In this document: positions 45,755 to 53,142 of the stretch, in pieces
How positions within the stretch are numbered: position 1 is the first letter of the stretch
How the letters are laid out: each line of letters opens with the position of its first letter
Source: Rubrivivax rivuli
GTDB lineage: Bacteria > Pseudomonadota > Gammaproteobacteria > Burkholderiales > Burkholderiaceae_C
DNA: 64,000 bases
Direction: 5' to 3'
Assembly: GCF_004016505.1 (NCBI RefSeq)
Contig: NZ_SACR01000002.1
Span: forward strand, 496,001 to 560,000
The notes under the pieces: model-generated
Databases searched by the model: none
The model's input: the letters and a program-made list of their open reading frames with translations, nothing else
Told to the model about the DNA's origin: nothing
Translations under genes and position numbers: made by a program

Positions 45755-46714
45755 ATGGCAGGCACCCCGGGCCCCGGCCCGCGCATCGTGGCCATCGGCG
45801 AATGCATGCTGGAACTGCAGGGCCAGCCCTTCGGCACGCTGCAGCAGGGCTACGGCGGCGACACGCTGAACACCGCCGTCTACCTGGCGCGCTGCGGCGC
45901 GCGCCACGGCCTGCGGGTGGACTACGCCACCGCCTTGGGCGACGACGGCCTCAGCACCGGTCTGCTGCAGCGCTGGCAGGCCGAGGGCATTGCCACCGGC
46001 CTGGTGCGGCGGCTGCCGGGCAAGCTGCCGGGCCTGTACCTCATCGAGGTGGATGCACACGGCGAGCGCCGTTTCCACTACTGGCGCGAGCAGGCCGCCG
46101 CGCGCGCCTACTTCGACACCGCGGAGGGCGACACGCCGCTGGAGCAGCAGGCCAACAGCATCGACGCGCTGTACCTCAGCGGCATCAGCCTGGCCATCCT
46201 GCCGCCGGCCGGCCGTGCGCGGCTGGCGGCGCTGGCACAGCGGCTGCGCGCGCGCGGGGCCGCGGTGGTCTTCGACAACAACTACCGCCCGCGCCTGTGG
46301 GCCGATGCGGCCACCGCGCAGGCCGCCTTCAGCACCTTCACCGCGCTGGCCAGCACGGTGCTGGCCACGCTGGACGACGAACAGCTGCTCTGGGGCGACC
46401 CCGCCACGCCCGAAGGCGCGGCCAACGCGCTGGCGCGCACGCTGGCCCTGCCTTGCGGCGAGGTGGTGGTCAAGCGCGGCGCCGCCCCCACGCTGGTGCG
46501 GCTGCAGGGCCAGGCGCCGGTGGAGGTGCCCACCGTGACCGTGCCCAAGGTGGTGGACACCACCGCCGCTGGCGACAGCTTTGCCGGCGCCTACCTCGCC
46601 ACGCGCCTGGCCGGCGGCAGCGCCACGGCGGCGGCGGCGGCCGGCAACCAACTGGCCAGCATCGTGGTGCAGCATCGGGGGGCCGTGATTCCCCCCGAGG
46701 CCATGCCGCGATGA
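45755..46714 (+). CDS. kdgK: 2-dehydro-3-deoxygluconokinase (PfkB family)
   Basis: This 319-residue ribokinase-family enzyme phosphorylates KDG, the common product of the pectin and uronate routes, to KDPG. Motifs are AIGECMLELQ (N-terminal), QQGYGGDTLNTAVYLAR (sugar-binding), FDNNYRPRLW, and the C-terminal DTTAAGDSFAGAYLA with the anion hole and catalytic Asp near 272. Start ATG 45755 after an AGGGGAAT ribosome binding site. The stop overlaps the next ATG (ATGA). Confidence 0.9.
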   Translation: MAGTPGPGPRIVAIGECMLELQGQPFGTLQQGYGGDTLNTAVYLARCGARHGLRVDYATALGDDGLSTGLLQRWQAEGIATGLVRRLPGKLPGLYLIEVDAHGERRFHYWREQAAARAYFDTAEGDTPLEQQANSIDALYLSGISLAILPPAGRARLAALAQRLRARGAAVVFDNNYRPRLWADAATAQAAFSTFTALASTVLATLDDEQLLWGDPATPEGAANALARTLALPCGEVVVKRGAAPTLVRLQGQAPVEVPTVTVPKVVDTTAAGDSFAGAYLATRLAGGSATAAAAAGNQLASIVVQHRGAVIPPEAMPR

Positions 46715-48873
46715 AGCCCAGCACTGCCGAACCCAAGCCCTCCCTGCACCCGCGCGCCCAAGCCAGCTGGCGCGCGGTGGGTCTGCTGGCCCTGCTGAGC
46801 GCTGGCCTCGCCAACCCGGCACAGGCCCAGAACGCCGACGAAACGGGCACCCACACCCCGCGGCTGGCCCCCGGCCCGCAGCTGCGCGCCGAAGGCCTGC
46901 CCCCCATTCCCCGCCTGCCGCGCGCCGAGACGCCGGCACCGCGCAGCCTGCGCTTCGTCGACTGGCACCCGCAGCGCCCTGAGATGCTGGTGGTGGCCGG
47001 CGGCGGCACTGAGAGCGCCGGCACGCCGCAGCTGCACCGCCTGCGCGAGCCCGGCGGCCGCCCGTTGCCGCTGACGCGCGAGCGCCATGCCGTGCAGCGC
47101 GCGCTGTGGGAACCGCAGGCCGGTGCCTACCTCGTCTACAGCCGCGACACCGACGGCGACGAAGCCTGGCGCCTCTTCCGCCTCGACCCCGAAGGCCGTG
47201 AAGCCCCGGTGCCGCTGACGCCCGCCCACCTGCGCGTGGCCGACTACGCCTTCGCGCCGGAAGCCCGCGACGGCCGCAGCCTGGCCGTGCTGCTGACCAC
47301 GCTGGACCGCCGCGCCGCGCGCAGCCCCGATGCCGACGACAAGGGCGACGAAGGCGAAGACAGCCCGAACCCGGCCCCAGGCGCCCGCCAGGCGCGCACC
47401 GAGCTCTGGCGCATCGACCCTCTGCGCCCCGAAGCCGAGCCGCAGCTGCTGGCCAGCGCCGAGGGCACGCGGCTGAGCGATCTGCGTGTGCTGGCCAACG
47501 GCGACATCACGCTGCTGCACACCGTGGGCCGCGGCAGCCGGGTGTGGCGCCACCCCTGGCGCGGCGGCCCGCCCACGGCCATCACCGGCCGCGGCGAGAC
47601 GGCCACCACCACCCCCGGCCCGGTGCTGGCGGATGCCGGCCCGGCCAGCCCCACGCCCCCCGGCCTGCTGTGGACCCGGCCGGTGGAAGGCGATTTCCGC
47701 GGCCTCGCAGCGCTGGACCCCGACACCGGCCAGCGCACCCGCTACAGCGCCAGCCCCGCCGCCGACCTGGAAGGCCTGGCCGTGCCGCCGGCAGGCAGCC
47801 CGCCCCGGCCGCTGGCGCTGGTGCACAACGAGCAGGGCCTGTCGGTGCTGCGCCTCTTCTTGCCGAAGGACGGCGCTGGCGAGTTGCGCCGTCCGGACGG
47901 CGTGCCGCCCGGCGTGATCGGCACGCTGGCCTGGCACCCGCGGCTTCCGCTGCTGGCCTTCAACCACGTCTCGCCGCAGAGCCCGGGCCGTCCCTGGGTG
48001 CTGGACCTGGAGCGCGGCGAAGTGCAGCCCTGGAGCGCGAGCACCCAGCCCGCGGGCACCGTGCAGCCCGAACTGCGCACGCTGCGCTGGAAAAGCTTCG
48101 ACGGCACCGAGATCAGCGCGCTGCACATCGCCCCGCCGGCGAGCTTCAGCGGGCCGAGGCCGGTGTTCATCGAGATCCACGGCGGGCCGAGCTCGCAGGC
48201 GCGCCCCAGCTACCTGCAAGGCACGCTGCGCCACGTGGTGCAGGAACTCGGCATGCACCTGGTGCTGCCCAACGTGCGCGGCAGCGAGGGCTTCGGCCGG
48301 CGCTTCCTCGACCTGGACAACGGCCGCCAGCGCGAAAACGCCGTGCGCGACATCAGCGGCCTGCTCGACCACCTGGCCACGCTGCCGGGCGTGGACGCGG
48401 GCCGCGTGGTGGTGGCCGGCGGCAGCTACGGCGGCTACATGGCGCTGGCCGTGGCAGCGGCCGAGAACGCGCGCATCCTGGGCGCCATCAACCGCTTGGG
48501 CATCAGCAACTTCGTGAGCCTGCTGGAGAACACCGAGAGCTACCGGCGCGACAACCGCCGGCTCGAATACGGTGACGAGCGCGACCCCGCGATGCGCGCC
48601 TTCCTGAACAGCATCTCGCCGCTGAACCGCGTGGCGCAGATGAAGAAGCCGATGTTCATCGTGCACGGCCGCAACGACCCGCGCGTGCCCTGGCGCGAGG
48701 CCGAGCAGATCGTGCAGGCGCTGCGCGCGCAAGGCACGCCGGTGTGGTTTCTCACCGGCGAGAACGAAGGTCACGGCTTCAACCGCGCCGACAACCGCAA
48801 CTTCCTGCACCACGCCACGGTGGAATTCGTGCAGCGGCTGCTGGCCGGCCGCCCGGTGAGCGACCCGCCCTGA
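46711..48873 (+). CDS. Exported S9 prolyl-oligopeptidase-family peptidase
   Basis: This 720-residue protein has a signal peptide (cleaved near NPAQA-QNA), a beta-propeller and a C-terminal alpha/beta hydrolase domain with Ser at about 572 (GGSYGGY), Asp at about 653 (HGRNDPRVPW) and His at about 687 (ENEGHGF). It resembles acylaminoacyl-peptidase/S9C enzymes. It is translationally coupled to kdgK although no sugar role is evident. It ends 8 bases before the convergent ygjV-like gene. Confidence 0.88.
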   Translation: MKPSTAEPKPSLHPRAQASWRAVGLLALLSAGLANPAQAQNADETGTHTPRLAPGPQLRAEGLPPIPRLPRAETPAPRSLRFVDWHPQRPEMLVVAGGGTESAGTPQLHRLREPGGRPLPLTRERHAVQRALWEPQAGAYLVYSRDTDGDEAWRLFRLDPEGREAPVPLTPAHLRVADYAFAPEARDGRSLAVLLTTLDRRAARSPDADDKGDEGEDSPNPAPGARQARTELWRIDPLRPEAEPQLLASAEGTRLSDLRVLANGDITLLHTVGRGSRVWRHPWRGGPPTAITGRGETATTTPGPVLADAGPASPTPPGLLWTRPVEGDFRGLAALDPDTGQRTRYSASPAADLEGLAVPPAGSPPRPLALVHNEQGLSVLRLFLPKDGAGELRRPDGVPPGVIGTLAWHPRLPLLAFNHVSPQSPGRPWVLDLERGEVQPWSASTQPAGTVQPELRTLRWKSFDGTEISALHIAPPASFSGPRPVFIEIHGGPSSQARPSYLQGTLRHVVQELGMHLVLPNVRGSEGFGRRFLDLDNGRQRENAVRDISGLLDHLATLPGVDAGRVVVAGGSYGGYMALAVAAAENARILGAINRLGISNFVSLLENTESYRRDNRRLEYGDERDPAMRAFLNSISPLNRVAQMKKPMFIVHGRNDPRVPWREAEQIVQALRAQGTPVWFLTGENEGHGFNRADNRNFLHHATVEFVQRLLAGRPVSDPP

Positions 48874-48880
48874 GGGTGCT

Positions 48881-49417
48881 TCAGGCCGCGGCCCGCGCCT
48901 CGGCCCGCCACAGCTGCGCGATGGTGCGCAGGTTGGCCACGGCCAGGCAGGCCTCCAGCAAGGTGCCGCCGATGCTGCCCACCAGCAGGTTGTTCACCAG
49001 CCACAGCAGCGTGCCCACCAGCATCAGCGCGCGCATGCGCAGGCCGTGCAGGAAGAACAGCGCCGTGGTGCCGATGCAAGAGGCCGCGATGGGCAGCAAG
49101 CTCAGCCAGCCCTGGAACAACCAGGCCCCGAGCGCCAGGCTCAGCGCAATGAAGAACAGGCCCACCGCCGGCGTGCGCCACTTCAAGGAAGCGATGGAAC
49201 GCCCGAGCGACACCGCCGTGCTGGCCACCGCCGTGGGCTGGCCCAGCAGCGCGAAGTGGCCGATGTAGGCCGCGCACTCGGCCGCCATGAAGAGCTTGAA
49301 GCGGCGGTCGTCGGTTTGGAGGAAACAGGCCAGCCCCAGGGCGAAGGCGGCATAACCCAGCAACTGTGCGGGGCTGAGCCAGCCCGCCAGATCGGCCGGG
49401 AAGAAGCTCGGGTTCAG
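48881..49417 (-). CDS. YgjV-family inner-membrane protein
   Basis: This protein of about 178 residues has six hydrophobic helices (QLLGYAAFALGLACFLQ, FMAAECAAYIGHFALLG, GLFFIALSLALGAWLF, LSLLPIAASCIGTTALFFL, LMLVGTLLWLVNNLLVGS) of the YgjV type; function unknown. The start is uncertain: the best-placed codon is CTG 49417, which overlaps the upstream stop (CTGA) like the other coupled junctions of this operon. An ATG at 49558 would lie deep inside the upstream gene and add an unrelated Arg/Gly-rich segment. It is the last gene of the pectin operon. Confidence 0.7.
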   Translation of the reverse strand: MNPSFFPADLAGWLSPAQLLGYAAFALGLACFLQTDDRRFKLFMAAECAAYIGHFALLGQPTAVASTAVSLGRSIASLKWRTPAVGLFFIALSLALGAWLFQGWLSLLPIAASCIGTTALFFLHGLRMRALMLVGTLLWLVNNLLVGSIGGTLLEACLAVANLRTIAQLWRAEARAAA

Positions 49418-52400
49418 GGCAGCGCGCGGTAGACGAGGCGGCGGAATCGTACCTGCCCCTGCCCCGCCGCGTAGAGCGCCGGCCGCAGGCTCATGAAGCC
49501 GCCGGCCACGTTGTGGTGGTAGCCCGAAACCTCGATCTGCGTGCCGAACTTCTGCCACCGCTGCCCACCGTCGGTGCTGGTGTGCAGCGTCAGCACTTGG
49601 TCTTCCAGCCGCAGGCGCAGGCGCAGCGGCTGGCCGGGGCGCCAGGGCTGGCCGTCGGCGCGCAAGGGCAGGCTGCCGCGGCGCTGGTCGGTGCCGTAGC
49701 GGTGCAGCAGCAGCGCCGCCCCGCCTTCGGGCAGCGGCTGCAGGCCCAGGCCGGCATAGAGGCGCTCGCTGTAGAAGAGCAGCAACCCGGCGGTGGCGCC
49801 GGCGTCGGGGTCGAGGTCCACCTCCAGTTCATAGGCGCGGTCGCCGGCCACGAAGCTCAGCGGCCGGCTGTCGGCCGGGCCGTTGCCGCGCGCGGCCAGT
49901 GCCAGCGTACCGCCACCCACCCGCACCCGCGCGGCGTCGCTCTCGTCACCGCGGAAGAAGCTCCATGGCATGGCCAGCTGCGACGCCTGGAAGTCGTCGG
50001 ACAGCGCGCGGCCGTGCGGCAAGGCGTTGCCGCCGCGCGGCATGGGCAGCGGGTCGCCGACATCGGCGCCCGGCGGCAGCCGGCTGCGGAACCAGCCCTC
50101 GGGCGTCCATTCGATGGGCTCCAGCAGCATCTGCCGGCCGAGCGTGTGGTACCCGGCTTCGTAGCCGTGATAGAGCATGTACCAGTCGCCCGGCGTGGGG
50201 CCTTCCACCAGCGTGGCATGGCCGCGCGACCACCAGGCCTCGCTGCGCGAGCGCGTGCGCACCAGCGGGTTGTGCGGCGAGTGCTCCCAGGGCCCGGCCA
50301 GCGTGCGCGCGCGCGCCGAGATCACCATGTGCCCGGTGGGCGGGCCGGCGGTGCCACCCACCGCCAGCGTCATGTGCCACCAGCCGTCCTTGCGCAGCAT
50401 CTTCGGGCCTTCTTGCGAGTAGCTCTCCACCACCCAGTCTTCGGGGTAGCGCCAGCCCTCGTACACCGTCTCCAGCGGACCGGTGGTGCGCAGGCCGTCG
50501 GCACTCAGCGGCACGCGCACGCCGCCGTTGAGGAAGAGCCAGCGCCGGCCTTGCTCGTCCACCGCGTGGCCGGGGTCGATGCGGTCGATGCCCAGCGCCA
50601 CCGGCGCCGACCAGGGCCCGCGCGGGTGCGGCGCGTGCATCACGAAGATGTCGCCGCGGGGGCCCCCGCCCCCAGCGCCTTGCTGCGGCCCGGGGCGCTT
50701 GGCCGGCACGTAGAGGTAGTAGCGGCCGGCGTGCTTGACAAGTTCGGGCGCCCAGACGCTGCCGATGTAGCGCGTGAGCGCAGGCGCCAGCGGCTGCCAG
50801 TTGACGAGATCGCGCGAATGCCAGATCAGCAGGCCGGGCACCGCCTCGAAGGACGAGTGCGTGAGGTAGTAGTCAGGGCCGTCCTTCAGCACCGTGGGGT
50901 CGGGGAAGTCGCCGGCCAGCACGGGGTTGCGAAAGCGGCCGTCGCCCAGGTCGGCGCGGCGCTGGCCCTCCGGGCCGGCGGCCCAGCGGGGCGCGGTGGC
51001 CGGGTTCATCGAAGCCGGCGGGGCGCTGGCCGCAGGGGCCGCAGGTGGCGCGGCCTCGGGCGGGAACAGCGAGGCCCAGCCCGCACGCGGGCTGAGGTCG
51101 TGCAGCTGCCAATCGGCCGCGTTGAAGGGCCGCCGCGTGGGCGCGTGGCGCGGGTGGCCCAGGCCCTGCGTCTCGTCGTCGATCAGCCGCCCGCGACCTT
51201 CGGCCACGTCGGCCAGCAGCTTCTGGTCGGCCTCGTCGCGGTCCCAGGGGCGGGCGCCGGCGGCACGCGTGAGCTGCACTTCCAGCTCGGCCACGGGCAG
51301 CAGGCGCAGGTCGGGCGGCAGCGTGGCCTGCGCGGCGGGCACTTCGATGATGCGGGCGCGGCCGGCGTTGTCCACCGCCGTCAGCGGCAGCGGGCGGCCC
51401 AGGAAATCGACGGCCGTGTTGCCCTCGAGGTGCAGTTCCACATCGCCATGGCCGCCCAGCACGAAGAGCGGCAGGCCGGCTCGCGTGTCGGGCCCGTGGC
51501 GCAGCAGGTTGCCCAGCAGCGCGATGCGGCCCGTCTGGTGCGGCTGGCCTTCCCACTCGCCGGCAGGCAGGTTGTAGTGAACGGCGCGCGTGCCGGGGTT
51601 GAAGACCAGGTTGTTGACCATGGCCGCGTGCACGCCCCCTTTGAAGAGCGCGTTGCGCTCGCGGTTGCTGGCGTAGAGGTTGGCGTGCAGCAGGATGCCG
51701 GTGGCGTTGTCGTGGATCAGCGTGCCCTTGCTGTGCTCGCCCTTGGCGTGCACCGAATGGCCCAGGCCTTCGTAGATGAGGTTGTGGCTGAAGGTGATGG
51801 CGCGGCCGGTGTGGCGACGCCACTCGTCGGGCGTCTTGCCGGGGAAACGCGGGCCGCCGACCGAGAGGTTTTCGTCGGTGGCCCAGCTGAAGCTGCAGTG
51901 GTCGACGATGACCTGGTGCGCGCCGGCGCCGGTGCTCAGGCCGTCTTGATCACCGCCGCTGCGTGCGGGGCGGCCCCAGGCGCCGGGGCGGAAGCGCAGG
52001 TGCTGCACGATGACGTCGTGCGTGCCCACGCGCACCTCACCCTTGATGAGCGTGATGCCGGGCGCGGGCGCCGTCTGCCCGGCGATGGTGACGAAGGGCT
52101 CGCGGATGTCGAGCTTGCCGCCTTGCAGGTCGATGACGCCGCCGACTTCGAAGACGATGTTGCGCGGGCCGCGCGCCTCCAGCGCGGCGCGCAGCGACCC
52201 CGGGCCGCTGGGCTGCAGGTTGGTGACACGCAGCACCCGCCCGCCGCGCCCGCCCTGCGTGCCCACCGCCCACCCGGGCATCGTGTAGCTGCCGCGGTGC
52301 AGTTCGCTGGCCTGCCCCAGCGCCGCCGCCGGCGGCGGGGGCGGCAGCGCCAGGCAGGCGGATTCATCCGGCTGGCCGGCGCTGACGAAGGCCTCACGCA

Positions 52401-53142
52401 AGGCCGGCACGGCCTGTGCCAGCAGGGGCGCCGACGTCGCCGCAAACAGGCAGGCGCCGCGCGGGCCCACGTGCGTGCGGTCGAAGCTGTTGGAGCCACG
52501 CCCCGGCGCTTCACCGGGCGCGGGCTTGGCGGCCACGGCCAGTGTGTCGGCCAACGCTTCGCCCAGGGCCTGCACGCGCGCGGCGCTGCTGGCCAGCGTG
52601 TCCACCAGCGGCACGCCGAGTTCGCGCGCCACGCGGCGGGTGGTGTCTGCCCAGGGCTCCAGATCGCCCTGCAGCCGCCCCTCCTTGAAGCTGCGGCGCG
52701 TGAGCGGCGTGCCCAGCACCGGCAGGCCGCCGGCGGCGCGCACCTCCTCGACATAGCGCCGCAGGTTGGCCGGGAACTCGGTGGCCAGGTCGGTGCTGCG
52801 GCCGGGCTTGCCGGGCTGGTCGTTGTGGCCGAACTGGATCAGCACCACGTGCGGCGCGTTGCTCTGGCGCGAGCGCAGGCGCACGAGCACGCGCTCCCAC
52901 AGGCCTTCTTCGCGGTAGCTCTTGGTGCTGCGACCGCCGCGCGCCAGGTTCAGGCAGGCCCAGCCCGGGGCCAGCCGTTCGCAGAGGGCGTCGCCATAGC
53001 CGCTGCGCGGGGCCAGCGTGCTGTCGCCGACCAGCAGCAGGGCCGGCCGCTCGGCTTCCAGCCCGTTGGCCGCGGCGTGCGGCGCGCCCGCGAGCGCAGC
53101 CCCGGCCAGCAGCAGCCCGGCCAGGGCCTGCGCCCGTGTCAC
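49414..53142 (-). CDS. CE12-PL1-GH43 tri-modular pectin-degrading enzyme
   Basis: One uninterrupted frame of 1242 residues. It has a signal peptide (LAGLLLAGAALAGAPHAAAN). Module 1 (about 30-260) is an SGNH rhamnogalacturonan acetylesterase: GDSTLA (about 40), FGHNDQ (about 106), FDRTHVG (about 220). Module 2 (about 285-680) is a PL1 pectate lyase: GGRGGRVLRVTNLQPSGPGS, TIAGQTAPAPGI, VDHCSFSWATDE (about 413). A Pro/Ala linker follows (about 687-727). Module 3 (about 735-1040) is GH43 with Asp in FPDPT (about 743), Asp in IDPGH and Glu in QEGPK (about 908). The tail (about 1044-1242) is a concanavalin-like domain. Start GTG 53142 overlaps the upstream stop (GTGA). Confidence 0.88.
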   Translation of the reverse strand: MTRAQALAGLLLAGAALAGAPHAAANGLEAERPALLLVGDSTLAPRSGYGDALCERLAPGWACLNLARGGRSTKSYREEGLWERVLVRLRSRQSNAPHVVLIQFGHNDQPGKPGRSTDLATEFPANLRRYVEEVRAAGGLPVLGTPLTRRSFKEGRLQGDLEPWADTTRRVARELGVPLVDTLASSAARVQALGEALADTLAVAAKPAPGEAPGRGSNSFDRTHVGPRGACLFAATSAPLLAQAVPALREAFVSAGQPDESACLALPPPPPAAALGQASELHRGSYTMPGWAVGTQGGRGGRVLRVTNLQPSGPGSLRAALEARGPRNIVFEVGGVIDLQGGKLDIREPFVTIAGQTAPAPGITLIKGEVRVGTHDVIVQHLRFRPGAWGRPARSGGDQDGLSTGAGAHQVIVDHCSFSWATDENLSVGGPRFPGKTPDEWRRHTGRAITFSHNLIYEGLGHSVHAKGEHSKGTLIHDNATGILLHANLYASNRERNALFKGGVHAAMVNNLVFNPGTRAVHYNLPAGEWEGQPHQTGRIALLGNLLRHGPDTRAGLPLFVLGGHGDVELHLEGNTAVDFLGRPLPLTAVDNAGRARIIEVPAAQATLPPDLRLLPVAELEVQLTRAAGARPWDRDEADQKLLADVAEGRGRLIDDETQGLGHPRHAPTRRPFNAADWQLHDLSPRAGWASLFPPEAAPPAAPAASAPPASMNPATAPRWAAGPEGQRRADLGDGRFRNPVLAGDFPDPTVLKDGPDYYLTHSSFEAVPGLLIWHSRDLVNWQPLAPALTRYIGSVWAPELVKHAGRYYLYVPAKRPGPQQGAGGGGPRGDIFVMHAPHPRGPWSAPVALGIDRIDPGHAVDEQGRRWLFLNGGVRVPLSADGLRTTGPLETVYEGWRYPEDWVVESYSQEGPKMLRKDGWWHMTLAVGGTAGPPTGHMVISARARTLAGPWEHSPHNPLVRTRSRSEAWWSRGHATLVEGPTPGDWYMLYHGYEAGYHTLGRQMLLEPIEWTPEGWFRSRLPPGADVGDPLPMPRGGNALPHGRALSDDFQASQLAMPWSFFRGDESDAARVRVGGGTLALAARGNGPADSRPLSFVAGDRAYELEVDLDPDAGATAGLLLFYSERLYAGLGLQPLPEGGAALLLHRYGTDQRRGSLPLRADGQPWRPGQPLRLRLRLEDQVLTLHTSTDGGQRWQKFGTQIEVSGYHHNVAGGFMSLRPALYAAGQGQVRFRRLVYRALP

